From Telopea speciosissima (taxonomy: Eukaryota; Streptophyta; Magnoliopsida; Proteales; Proteaceae), in the NCBI RefSeq assembly GCF_018873765.1, contig NC_057925.1, positions 57,176,970-57,240,969 of the forward strand: 64,000 nt of DNA, in the 5' to 3' direction. A program made the translations under genes and the position numbers. Position 1 is the stretch's first letter; every line of letters starts with the position of its first letter. Of this stretch, positions 43,870 through 56,500 are shown one piece after another. The notes beneath the pieces are model-generated. The model was not told the DNA's origin and ran no database searches. It worked only from the letters and a program-made list of their open reading frames with translations.

Positions 43870-45801
43870 TCCTTGAGGCTTGGTCAATATAAGTGATGCA
43901 AATAATAAAGAAAACTAGAGGGGACTTGTCAAACACTGGGTTGCTCTGCACTTAATTTGTCGGTTCTTTCAGGATCTTATTTATAAATCTCGTTTTTAAG
44001 ATTTTACTTGTTAACAGTGACAGGATAATCTTTGGTTGGTATTGGCACATAAATATAGAGCTTTTGATCATGTGAATGTGTTTACCTTTTGCATCACAAG
44101 ATTCTTTTCCCCCTCCCCTCCCCACTTCCCCCCTTCCCCCCTTTTTTTGTGGGGTACTTAAAATATCATGTGCTAGTTGCTGCATGGGGATCAGGAAACT
44201 GGATGGAAATGGAATTGCTGATCTACATGATTGGTAGCTAAACTGGATTCAAGTAGAGCTGGAGAACATTCTTGGAAGGGATGGGGGTTTATCCGGTGGA
44301 GAGAGATTCTTGCCACCATAGGAAAATTCCTTTGCAGTAGCTATAGATGAAATCTATGGAAATGAAAAGGGTCGTTACAGGGTGGTCCTTGTGTATTCCT
44401 ACCTTTCCAAGAATCACTCTAGTTCGTGCATCCACATTGAATAGTATAACCGGATACGCATAGAAGCAGTTTCGTGGGGATTTCATGTAGTAATTCAATT
44501 CAGAAGAGGCATTCTACAAGCCAAAACACATTGCCTTAAGTCACATTTTCATGTGTTAAGCCTTACCTAGTGCACAAGGCTCCCGTGTTTAGTAGGGTCT
44601 GGGGAGGGTCAAATGTATGCAGCCTTACCCCTGTGTTTCCAGAGAGGTTATTTCCAGTACTTGAACCCATGACCAAGCGTTCAGTAAGTGAGCACTTGAC
44701 CAGCGCGCCAAGCACAACCTTCCACTATGGGGTAAATCAGCTGGTTAATAATATTGAAAACTGAAACAGAGAAGGCTGAGTGCAAACCAATGCAGTGTGT
44801 GACCAAAGCTCCTTGTGCAAATCATTTATATGAGCTTGCACCACTGTGCTTGCATATTACCTGCTTCTGTACAAATTCCTAAATCCTAATTGTTTTGGTT
44901 TTTGAAGGGTTCAGACTCTTTTCCAAACCAAGACTCTTTTGAAAATCGCAACCTGTGGATGGGGAGATTTAAACCTCATTTCAAGGTTTCTCCTTACATA
45001 CCATAATCAATCTGGAATTCCAAGTTCTAATTGGAGTTCCGATACCAGGGTTGTTGAGCCGACACCGGATAATCCGGTTCCTATTCCGATTGTGGAAATA
45101 TTCAGTAACAATGTTCGATTGTAGCCCAATGGGCGCCCAATTGAGACCGACTGGCACCACCCGTTTATGGCCCGATTGCAGCCTACCCTGAACTCAATAC
45201 AAATTGTAGGCTGCTAGCAATTTCTCAAAACACTGAATCGGGGTTCAAATCGGTAAGAATCGGTCCTCAGATCTAAAAACTCAGTGATTCTTAGGTTTTT
45301 TTATAGGAATAGGCCAATATTGGGATCAGAATCAGGATCTCGGTGATTCACCGATCCAACGGCATTTCCATTTCTGGACTCAGGATTGGGGAGTGGGGAG
45401 TGGGGAGTTGGGAGTTAAAACTTAAAACCAATTTTGGTCGGAAGCTGTGAAGGTGAAGTTGAAGGTGTCGCTGTGATGGGAGTTCTGTTCTTCATTTCCT
45501 TCTCTTCCCAAACACAGATGTTATGTATAACACTTGACAGGTAGACCCCAACGCTGTTCCTCTAATCCATGCATGATTTCGACCATATTGCTATTGTCTT
45601 GTTTCTAATTTTGGGTTGATGATACATGTCGACATTACCGTATAACTGTAGCTACGCGTTCCCTCCCTACAGACAAATTTCAACATCAGAGCAAGATTCT
45701 AGTACACTTGTGCCATTTATCATTTCTCCCTACTCTCACCATTTCCCTGCCCAGAATCAACTACCCAAGGAGACCAAAGGAACCAAGCAATCAGAGGAAG
45801 A
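43870..45801. other. Spacer between the two reductase genes
   Basis: It contains an Au-like SINE (44,560-44,720), a C/T-rich tract near 44,110-44,150, an 'AATCGG'-rich repeat near 45,040-45,370, and the probable promoter of gene 2 (about 45,500-45,801). No other gene was recognised. Confidence 0.6.
44560..44720 (-). mobile_element. Au-like SINE, copy 2 (diverged)
   Basis: TAGTGCACAAGGCTCCCGTG, GGGTCTGGGGAGGGTCA, TGCAGCCTTACCCCTG and TTGAACCCATGACC match the copy at 39,703 in order. The 5' tRNA-like part (right side) is more diverged. Confidence 0.75.
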
Positions 45802-48800
45802 ATGAGTACTCCGGGGAAGACCGTGTGCGTCACAGGTGCTTCTGGGTTCATTGCTTCGTGGCTGGTGAAGCTTCTGCTCGCCAAAGGATACACTGTTAAT
45901 GCTTCTGTTCGCGACCCAAGTCAGTATTGTATCTTCTTAACTCTCTCTTTCTCTCTCTTAATTCCTGTCCCCTGTATGCTCTGTTGTATCTACTCCACTT
46001 TGAGGTTCGATTCTGGGTTACTTGTTTCAGTCTTCAGTTAGTATTATTTGGTACCATTATTTTGATTTAGAGGTTACCCATTTGAGGTTTTGACCGTATC
46101 AACTCAAATCCTCCCTTAAATTTGAGTTCTAACTTCCAAGGTTCTTTAGTTCCAGGAGATCAGATAATAACTTGTCGTGGTAATGCTTACTCTGAAACAT
46201 GCAGTGAAGTCTTACACATTTACTCTTGCAAATGGGTTGATTGGAAATGTCATCTGTGACAAGAGTATGCTGGTGTGGTCCTCATTGACATCAGTGTTGT
46301 TGCATACACGGTTTTAAAATGCGTCATGTCATGTGAAGGTTGGCCATCACTTATATCCATAGTTCATAGCCTAAGCACTGCCGATGTAGGATTAAATTCC
46401 ATGGCACAATAGATTTTACTGTTTCTTTTTTTTCTTATGCACATAGAACATACCATTCTCATCTGAGTACTTCAAGGCATTATTAGGCTTAGCACTTACA
46501 ACATAATGAAAATTTTGTTTGTCTTACTCATTACAGGCTAAGGATGTCTATCTACTCATTGTTTTATTAAATTAATTTCTGTTCACATACTGTCACAGAT
46601 GATCCAAAGAAAACAGAACATTTACTTGCCCTTGATGGGGCGAAGGAAAGACTTCACTTATTTAAAGCAGACTTACTGGAAGAAGGATCATTTGATTGTG
46701 TAGTTGATGGGTGCGAAGGAGTTTTTCACACAGCATCTCCCTTTAATCAAACAGTCAAGGATCCACAGGTTCATCCCTGTTACATCCATCGAGATAGTTT
46801 TAACTGCTATTTTTCGTTTTATAATTTTGTTTAGCCTTGAAGCTTTCACAGCTTTACTTTCCAATAAAGCTTTACTTTACTACTATGATAAACGCTCATT
46901 CTCTGTTCTATTTTGTATTTCAGGCTGAATTAATTGATCCTGCAGTAAAGGGAACTCTAAATATTCTTGGATCCTGTGCAAAAACTCCATCTGTTAAAAG
47001 AGTTGTTATCACATCCTCTATAGCTGCAGCTTTATTCACTGGAAAACCTCTAACGCCAGATGTGGTAGTTGACGAGACTTGGTTTTCAGATCCAAATATT
47101 TGCAAGGAGTTGAAGGTGTGTATATTTTTGCAGTCTTGTTAGTTTTTGGTGTTTAAGCCCTTTACATTATAGAGTTGGCTCTGTGAAATGTCTTACTTAG
47201 GCTTTTGAATCTTCTGTTGTGCTCATATTTTTTGGGAAAGGGATTGATGCGCTGCCCGCTTATATTGGCTTCTTGCATGTCAAGCCAATAGCAGGTAGCG
47301 AAATGATATATTTAATGATGTGAGAGAAGGGAGGCCCACATATTTAATGAGGAGATAGAGGGGTGAGAGGAGAGAGACTGTGAGAGGGATGTACACACTG
47401 ACGGTGCGTACTTCCTTTTCCCATATTTTTTTTTTGCACTAATTTTTTTATCTTTTCATCATAAGAAAACTTATTTTTGAGCTAATAGCCCAGAATGAAA
47501 TTGTTACCATGGGGCAGATTACTAATTTATTGATCCAATATATCTAACAAGCTTTTGTCCCTCTTATAGATGTGGTATGTACTTTCGAAGACCTTGGCTG
47601 AGGAAGCTGCATGGAAATTTGCAAAGGAGAAAGGGATGGACATGGTTACGATAAATCCTGGAATGGTGATTGGTCCTCTTTAACAGCCAACCCTTAATAC
47701 GAGTTCTGAAGCAATTCTGAACTTAATAAATGGTATACTCACCTACTGTTAAAATTCTTTTCTCTCCCTTCACCCCCACATCCTTTTGTTTCCTCTCGTG
47801 CACCCCTCTCCCCCATCCTGGTGAGTAAACATTATACCCCAGTACATCCCAAATAATAGGTAATTTTCCTAGAATGCCTTCCATGAACATGGACATGAAT
47901 GAGAATGGTATTCTTCAGGGTATTGAAAAGCGGAAAATTATCTCCTCCAGTTCCCTGCCTGACCCAGTTCCCCAGTCCCTCTAAAGGGGGGGTGGATCCC
48001 ACCTGGGCAGGGGTAGGGTGGTCATTGTGCCCCCCTCCCCCCTCTTGTTAAGGGGACTGGGGAACTGGGCCGGGCAGGGAACTGGAGGGGATAAAGATCC
48101 TTGAAAAGCTGCTTCAAAATATAACATTGATAGCCGGCCAATTGTCTTTCTCTGGGTGAGCCCTTTAAAAAACAAATATTCTTTGGTTTCTGTTGTATGT
48201 TTTTGTTGACACTCATAATCCCCAAGTGGCTGCGAGCATAAAGTCTATTACTTGAATACAGTAAAAGTTTCACACTGATTCCATAACATTTTGTTCAATA
48301 TTGTAAACAATTTAGTGACTCTTTTAAGAGAATACATTTTATATGATTATTAGAAAGTAAAATGAAAATGTATTGTACAAGTATGTATTTATTATGATAA
48401 ATGTCATTTTTGTCATATTAATGCCAAGGTTTTTTCTGCAGGAGCACAGACATTCCCCAATGCAACATTGGGATGGGTTAATGTTAAAGATGTTGCAGAT
48501 GCACATATACTTGCATTTGAGATTCCTTCAGCCAATGGAAGATATCTTTTAGTCGAGAGAGTTGTTCATTATTCACAGATGGTGAAAACTTTGCATGAAC
48601 TTTATCCAACTTTAAACCTTCCAAAAAAGTAAGTTTTGAAAACCAAAATGTCTAGTGTTTATATATCAACTGAAATAAATAGGAGACATTTGATTAAAAG
48701 TTCTATTAATTTATTGGATCCATTTTTTATTGGTGGTTCAATGATTCATTCTATCAAGTAAATTATGTTTTCTTTGTAATTTTACATTTTTTTTTCTAAT

Positions 48801-50013
48801 TTTAATATATGAACTGAGATTTGATATTCAACTTCCTGTAATCACAAATCACATTTCACTTTGGTTTGTTGGACACAATCTCCCTGTAGATTTCTCACTT
48901 GTCCTACCATGCTGTGTCAAACATGTATGTTCTCTCTGAAGACATGTTTCCAGTTTGATGTTTCCTTTGTGTCCTTAATTTCTTTTTTATTTTTTAATGC
49001 AGATAAATATTTGTAACATTTACCCTTTGTTAAGTTATGTGTTTGTAATATACTGCAGGGGTATTATTGTCAGTCCCTGCAGTAGTCATTAGTTTATATC
49101 TATTGTGTTTCTAGTTGTTATAATCAGTATGTTAGTGAGTCCCCTATTAGTTCTCTACTTCAGCAAGGACTGTAGAGTCCTTGCTGTATTGTAATTAATT
49201 AATGACATATATACAATGGGGATTGATCCTGCCAGAATTTCACAAATGCAAGCTCTGAACTCATGTATATAGTCAAACCACTCCCAAAAATCATCCCTCA
49301 TTTCATTAGCATCTTGAAATCAATGAGCCTATCACTTCTGCAAGACTAGGTAACTACTTTCATGGAGGGATTTTTTCCTGTTCAGGGAAGATGGGAAGAA
49401 AGATCTCATATCTTCATTCCCTCTTTTTGAGGTTGAAATATTTAAATTATGAACACATCATTTATTACCTAAATTTTACAGGTTTGGACATTTTAAAGAT
49501 GGGAGTAGCATAAGGTTTGGTCAGTACTCAATGATCAGGGTCACTAGAAGTTCTAGAACACGTAACCATTTCCAAGATACACGACGTTTCCTCTCCTCAG
49601 AAAAATGTCCATGATAATGGTCCTCAATAGATAGAGTTTAAAAGATTTTCTTGTGTCAGTTGCTTTTCACCTTAAAGAACATGCTAAAAAGTTCCCTTGG
49701 ACATACTGCTATGTAAGAAATTATGTTCTCATTATTCAGGAGAACTTTTGAATGCTTTTTTGTTGTTTCAGAAACCCAAATTTGGGATTTAACTTAATCT
49801 CTATAACTGATCCCTTTACTCTAAAAGATAAAATATTGACTTTTCATTCTTGACAGGTGCGCAAGTGACAAGCCTTATGTGCCAACCTACCAAGTTTCCC
49901 AGGAGAAAGCAAAAAGGTTGGGCATCAATTTCATTCCCCTGGAGGTGAGCCTGAAGGAAGCTGTCGAAAGCTTGAAGGATAAAGGCTTTTTTAGTTCCCA
50001 AAGCTTGTTGTAA
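45802..50013 (+). pseudogene. Reductase 2, tandem paralogue with one in-frame stop (6 exons)
   Basis: Exons are 45,802-45,919; 46,599-46,768; 46,924-47,115; 47,570-47,732; 48,442-48,628; and 49,857-50,013. Exons 1-5 are identical in length and phase to reductase 1. [17 protein letters not shown] and WYVLSK are intact. In exon 4, codon 198 is TAA (47,681-47,683), where gene 1 has TTA (Leu) in [11 protein letters not shown]; this is a single T-to-A change. The frame downstream is otherwise open to a TAA at 50,011 (328 codons if the stop is ignored), ending [10 protein letters not shown]. Translation would stop after 197 aa. The cofactor and catalytic part would remain, but the substrate-pocket half would be lost. 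All splice sites are preserved. It is a recent pseudogene, a null allele or a base-call error. Confidence 0.88.
47945..48085. mobile_element. Hairpin MITE in reductase 2 intron 4
   Basis: CTCCAGTTCCCTGCCTGACC...CCAGTCCCTCT at the left faces ...GGGGACTGGGGAACTGGGCC and GGGCAGGGAACTGGAGGG at the right. This gives arms of about 45 bases around a C/G-rich loop. It is related to 19,398-19,568 and 50,380-50,540. Confidence 0.75.
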
Positions 50014-50379
50014 CTTGTAAGTCAAAAATAAGAAAATAAAATAAAATAGTAGTGGAGACTTGTAAACCTCTGGTTGCTTTAAACTTCATCTTTCTTAGTG
50101 TTACAGGATCTGAGTTTCTGTTTTGTCTGGAAGATTGTGCAATAAAATGTCAAAAGAATATTCTGTGTTCAGTTTTGACCCTTAAATATAAGGTTCCAGA
50201 GTAAAGGATTTGTTGCAATAACATCCTGCAGCTAGCCCCGCTGATCCACCTGAATGCTAGCAAAGGGCTGTAAAGTCCTACAGCAGTCCCCACAATTTTA
50301 TTGCCAGAGACTTGTTTTTTTACTACAATTTTTGTTTTACTTCTGGGCAATTTACATCGAAACAGAAACGAATTTTTAT

Positions 50380-50540
50380 CACCTGCGGTTCCCCTGCCCA
50401 GTACGGTTCTCTAGTGCCTCTAATAAAAGGGGGTGGATCCCACCCGGGCAGTGTGTTCGGTCAGGGGGTGGAATGGTCATTTCAGCCCCCCCTATGAGAG
50501 GAACCGCACAACCGTACCGATCAGCGAACCTCAGGGGATA
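50380..50540. mobile_element. Hairpin MITE
   Basis: The arms run from 'CACCTGCGGTTCCCCTGCCC...TCTAGTGCCTCTAAT' to 'ATGAGAGGAACCGCAC...GAACCTCAGGGG'. The central GTGTTCGGTCAGGGGGTGG is also present in the element at 19,398-19,568. Both share CCC.CCCGGGCAGTGTGTTCG-type cores. Confidence 0.7.
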
Positions 50541-50815
50541 AAGGTCCAACAGAAACAGGCAAGCAGCCTAAACTAAATTGTAGAAGATTGGAAATTGATA
50601 TTCTTGAAGGGATGTGGTTTATCTGGTGGGCAGATTCTCACTTTCGCCTATAGGGACATTCTTGTGCAGTAGCTATAGATGGCACCTATGAAAATGAAAA
50701 AAAGGTCATAATAAAGTGTTACTTGTGGAAGATTCCTGCTCATATCTTTTAAGAATGACCATTCACAGCATTGGAAAACGACATAGTCCAGATTAGCAGG
50801 CACATCAAATTTTAG

Positions 50816-50972
50816 AGGGTGGACCTTGGTGCAATGGTAAGGTTACTCCATTGGGTTCGAGTCTTTGGAAACAGTCTCTTCGTGACAAGGGGGGTAAAGC
50901 TGCGTACATTATGATCCTCCCCAGACCCAGCAGTAGCGGGAGCCCCGTGCACTGGATATGCTCTTAATCAAA
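50816..50972 (+). mobile_element. Au-like SINE, copy 3
   Basis: GGTGGACCTTGGTGCAATGG, then GGGTTCGAGTCTTTGGAAAC (B box), GGTAAAGCTGCGTACATTAT and CCAGACCCAGCAGTAGCGGG, ending GATATGCTCTTAAT. About 16 bases between the A and B boxes are missing relative to copy 1, which probably disables its internal promoter. Confidence 0.85.
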
Positions 50973-53581
50973 TTTTAGAGCCTAATCCAATCAAATATCA
51001 ATATGTGTATCGGCATACATATCTGTGTATGTCTATGTACATGTATTGACACTCCGATCACTATTGGATTTCTCTTGATTTCCAATCTTTTGTTAAGTTA
51101 CTAAAAGCAAATCCCATGTCTACAAGCCTACCCCTGCAAACTTATCAGACCTTCCAATAGGCACGAGGTAAGCAGCAAGGTTAAGGCATAAGCATCTGCA
51201 GGACCCATTCATAAACAACTCATATTACTATGTGTGATTATGTTGAGGTTAATTACCTGATAATGACATAGTAGTGCATGTAGGGTATCAGGCTCCTGAT
51301 TCATGAAATGTTGATAGGATGGGAATTAAAGGATTTGCTATATTGCCACATGAGATAAAGGCTGGTTAGGTATGCATTCTAGGTTGATAAAGCATTCTGA
51401 GATGAAATGCATTCTAGGTCGATAATACAATCCATAAATCAAGCGACGGAATACAAGACATCGTACCCCCAGCTTCTCTCTCCTCCCCATATGAGAAGAC
51501 ACTTACGTCCCCTTATTTTGAGGAGGAGAGAGACAAATTCAAGTGCTGGCGTAAGCCACACTCCCAGACAGAAAACTACTTCCCTTTAAATATAAAGGAA
51601 AAAATCATTTGAACAATCTAGCCTTCATAAGCTTATCAAGATGGCCCATGTCATTGTGCCATGTGAAATGACAATGTGACAATAATTATAACCAATGGAT
51701 AGCAAGTACATGTCTTGTATTAGCTACGTATCAAAATTCAAAGTCTAATTCAATCAAATACTCTCCCATGTATGGCATCCATTTCCATGTATATCCATGA
51801 ACACTTTGGTACTCTTGACTATTACTTTGCACTGTTATTGTCATGATTTTCAAACCTTTATTTTTCCACTTGACAAACTCTATTGGGATTGAAATTTTAC
51901 ACGTGAACACAGGACTTTGGGATCTACCTCTCCACAAAAGTTGGGCATCATGGTATCAGCCATGTAGCAAACCACTAGATGAGCTTTATGCCTTTTTTGA
52001 TAAGTTGGTTCGTTCACAAGTAATAAAACAAGTTACTATGCTCAACTTCTCTGATGCAAACAGGATAACACGCCTGGCTACGGTCATCAGATACAAAACA
52101 ATAAGCAAGACTATAAACAATGTGATCTTCAGTTTGCTGGGTTCACAACACCAAAACCCCCCCCCCCCAAAAAAAAAAAAAAGATTCTTCTGTTTATTCC
52201 TTACATAGGCAGTTTGAACTGTACCATTAATGGTGGAAGCTTAAATTACAGAAGCGAGCACCTATTTCTATCTCTGAAGAGTAAAAGAAATCACATCATA
52301 AAATCATACATAAAACAAAAGACAATGAACCTATGGAGAATGGTTTCGTGGAGGAAATTTTCATCAATGTTTATTTCCACCTGTGGATGAACTCCATTCT
52401 CTTAATTTAATGCAGTAGATCTGACCAAGGATTGGATCATTTTATGAGGTCAAAGGAAAACCTTTAATCTCTTCCAAGTAAAAACAAGTCCCAGGATTTT
52501 AGTCTGAACATGATAGGAAGCAATAAGGCAAATTTCAATTAGTAGATTTCTAGATGAATTCAATTTCTTTTTGAATTTATGTGTAGTTTTCTTAGTCAGC
52601 AACCCACGGAAAAAAAATGACAGATAGACACTGAAATTATGGACAAGTAAAACATCGAGGCCTCCTGTTCATATGTCAAGTTTCAGCCCAATCAAAGTTG
52701 ACCACATGAAGCATGGAAAAATACAGGACTTTCATGAGGGTGCATGAACATACATAGAAGACTAAACAATTGAGTTTGAGACTGGAATTTGACCTTGTTC
52801 GGTTAAAACCTGTTGTCTGAACAAAGTTTTGCATACAATGTGGTCCTGAATTCATAGCCAGCTGTTCATAATCAGTAAGCCATTCATATTTGAGACATGA
52901 ACAAGGACCAATCAAATGAACAATAATGAACCGAACCTTACTGTATGGACATTCCTCACAATCCATAAGAATTTACCCTCAGTTTCACTCCTCTAAGGAA
53001 GTACAAATATGAACTTTCTGATAGGGTTTGGTTTCTGCAGTTCAGCACTAATGGGATAGTATTATCAGTGCAATGCAGTTTCTGTCTTGGAAACCAAGAT
53101 GGTGGCTAACATCATAAAAGATCACTGAGGATAGCTACGTACATGACAATACTCCACCGTGATCAGAGAAAATGAACCAGGTTTGGGTCAAGAAAACTAT
53201 ATCAGTGGTACATAAACAGAACCTCTGCATATGCAGATGGAAGACGCGTCATTTACTACAGAACAAAGGTAAAAATGTCAAGAGATGCATCGAGTTTACA
53301 GCTTCAATCATGACGGTCAAGTGCTGCCATAAGAGATTTTCTATTAAGAACTCAATAAGTCAACCCTAGTGGGACATGTAGCCAAAACAACTTCTTACTG
53401 CTCTTAAATGGCAGAAACATCAAGGACCTTTTTCTTCTTTGTTTAAACCAAGCATATGTTTCAGCTTTCAAGTATTCACGTTATGAGCAAAATGTATTTG
53501 TGGCTATAGTAAGCAATCCATGCAGCAAAGCAGATGGAGGCTTTAGACTACACTAGTAAACATTCCATGCAGCTGGAGGCC

Positions 53582-56500
53582 TCAGACTTTTCTCATCAGG
53601 AGAAACAACCTTTGGTCCAACTCAAAATTGGCAGCATTGGAAGGATCCCCCTTCAGCATCATCAGAAGGCCACCATACGAAACATACATCTCCCTGAACC
53701 CAAAGAAATAGAATCAGTGACAGCAAAATCCTTTTTAAGATTGTCTCATCATAGAATGATCTAGAACCCATAGGGTGTTAAAAGAATATGAATCAAAACA
53801 CAGCAACAAATAAATAGGTAAGGAAACATGTTACATACACTTTAACATTGGCTCCAGAGCCTTCCTCTGAGATCTTGTACAGCTTCCCATGCATGACATA
53901 TTCGAATTTATCGGCTAGTGACTTCCTATTTCCCTGAAGAAGTGCCACACTTCAGAATACAGTGAGCACCTTTTAAAATCCTTCAGCTTGTTGATTGAAA
54001 TGAACAAAAAGAGCACAAATACTTCTCATGGTTTAAAGGATCAAACAATCCTAAGTGAATATACACCAAATCAACTGATAGGGTTTGGCGATCGACAGCA
54101 ACCAGATAGGGTAAGGCTGGAAAATGGAAATCACCCAATTTCGATTCCAATATTTGAAACCTTGATACTAGATATACCCACCCCAGTGAGGAAGAAATCT
54201 ACTAGTTATGGCAAATTGATGGTTTACCCAGATCGACCCCTGCCAAACACCTACCCCCAAGAAAAGGAAGAAAAGGAAAAAGAATGGACTCGGTTTCTTG
54301 GATTCTAGGTGGAGCCTGAGTTGAGGTCTTCATAACCTGACGTTTAACATGCACTAATGCATATGGACAACTAAACAAAGACAAACTGATATGCTTACTA
54401 GCTTTTTAAGTCATTATAATACACTGCATAAAATCTAGATGCTGAGGTCTACAACTTTTGTCTTACGGGCATACGTGGATCTATATAAAAGTAGGGTATG
54501 TATTTGTTTTAGGAGTTGTTGTTTATAAGTGGGTTACATGGGAGTAATAGGGTATGTGGATGTTGTGATAACGTGTGCAGTTATTTGTGATGGGGAGTTG
54601 TTAAGCTGAAGGGATTTATATGAAGTTATTGTAACCAATTGTAAACCTATTAAATAGGGATAATCGAGAATGAATTGGTAAGCAATGGAAATCCTAAAAT
54701 ATCTCTGATGCAGGTTCATCATAGAAATTGGCTTATAATAGGCCTAGGGTTGGGTTATATACATGTTGGGCCTTTGTTCCCAAGGGTTTTCTATGTATTA
54801 GGCCACTTTAATGAGTCTAAATTATGGGTACATAGGTTGCATACGGGATTAGCCCAATACTTAGTTTATTTTTATGTTTTTTTAATTGAACCGATTCAAA
54901 TTGGTTGCATCCAATTGGTTCAATTTAAGTGATCATGTGACTTGGTTAAGTGGTCATGTGACAACTTAAGTGGTAATGTGATGTAAGTTGGGCTGGATAG
55001 CCTGGATTAGGACTCTATAAGTCCAGCCATGTTTTGAGTCTATTTCCTTTAGTATTTTAGTTTCCTAGTCAGTTTAAGTTACCTAATAGGTTAGGGATAC
55101 GGTTAGGCCTTTCCTTTTTAGAGTAGAAGTCTATTTTTTAGTCTTTTATATAAGGTTGTAAGGGGGCAAAGCCTTGAACACGAATTTTGATTAATGAAAA
55201 GCTTTTGTTTGCTGCCATTGCTGCTGCCCTGCTCTGTTGAGTGTTGCTCCTTGTGAGTGTGCATCCTTGTGGTTCTATCAAGGTGGAAAGGGACTGGTGG
55301 AATCCGGTTGACTCCTTACACCGTGACGGCTGGGAGGATCTTCTTCAATTCGAAGGTGGTTCTATCCTTCACATCTGTTCAAGCTGCTGCCAGTGGAATC
55401 TCCAGTAAGTTTGACACCCAATTTCTTCTTCTAACCCTCTAATCCTTTCCCCCAATTGATCCCCTTTATTTTTGGTTTGAATCCCATAAACCCTAACTCC
55501 ATTAAACCCTAGATCTTGCTGCCCAGCCATATTTAACCATTAGAATTACTTCAAATTCAAACCACAGCCTCTCCTTAACACCCCCTACACTCGACCCAAG
55601 CTGCTGCCCATATTTGTCTTTCAAAACCCTAAATTTGACCTAATTTCTAAAACCCAAAATCTGAAACCCTATCCCTAATTTCTGGAATTTTCAATTCTCA
55701 TCTAAACCTAACCAAATCTAGCTTTCTAAACTCCCCAAAACCTGCCTAGTTTAATCGTATAAACTATATTTCTATTATCCTACCCTAACCCTAGGAATTG
55801 ACCTAAATCCTAGTGCTGTCCATTCGAACCAGCAGCCCCTTTTGTTATTTGATCCTGTTGTTTGGCTCCTAGTAGGTCTCCTACCTATCTAGGACTACAT
55901 TAATCTCTCTTGAAATTATCTAGAGAAGAGGTCGGCTATGGCTTTGTCCGTAAGACCAACTCTTAATGCATTATTATCTCTTCCATCTTCAATCCTAATT
56001 TCTCTCATTCCCTATTATCTCTCCTCTCTCCTACCCATGCACACATCATGTTGATAGTGGACATCAGGGAATGAATCCCACCTCAAGTTGGAAGAAGGGA
56101 AGGAGGAGATGGGATTTGGAGGTTAGGTGTTGAGGAATTATGGTTGTACCAAAAAAGACACTAAATTCTAGATTTTAAGCATATATATAATCTTGGGTTG
56201 GATAACTATGACCCTAGCCTAGCCAACTTACACAATGCCCACCCCAGCCTAGGTAAGAATAAACCAATTGAATGACATTACAAGCATTTAATCCATCATC
56301 TTCGCAAACCTTTAGCCATATGTAAAGAAGAATGTCATTAACAAACGTATACTACCATCCTTTCAGAATATTTGACATTTTGAAGCAAATATAATATTTT
56401 TGGGGGACTAATGACCTGAACTGAAGTTTTATATGGGAACTTTTTAGGTGAACCCTGCTAGATATTCAAGTGAAATTCATTCTCCAACCAAAATTGCAGT

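Larger units (their letters stand above)
50014..53581. other. Spacer between reductase 2 and RPB8
   Basis: It holds the reductase 2 3' region (AATAAAATG near 50,141), a hairpin MITE (50,380-50,540), an Au SINE (50,816-50,972) and a C/A tract (52,160-52,183). The remainder shows no recognisable gene on either strand. Confidence 0.6.

Noticed and set aside
49020-49230. Possible LTR in reductase 2 intron 5 (CTGCAG-rich, tail ATTAATTAATGACATA)
   Set aside because: I could not define ends, inverted TG/CA termini or a target duplication. The evidence is too weak to list.
52676-52966. 96-codon minus frame 3' of RPB8
   Set aside because: It is Cys-rich, but there is no recognisable domain, no matching splice pattern and no repeat relationship. 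It is best left as chance.
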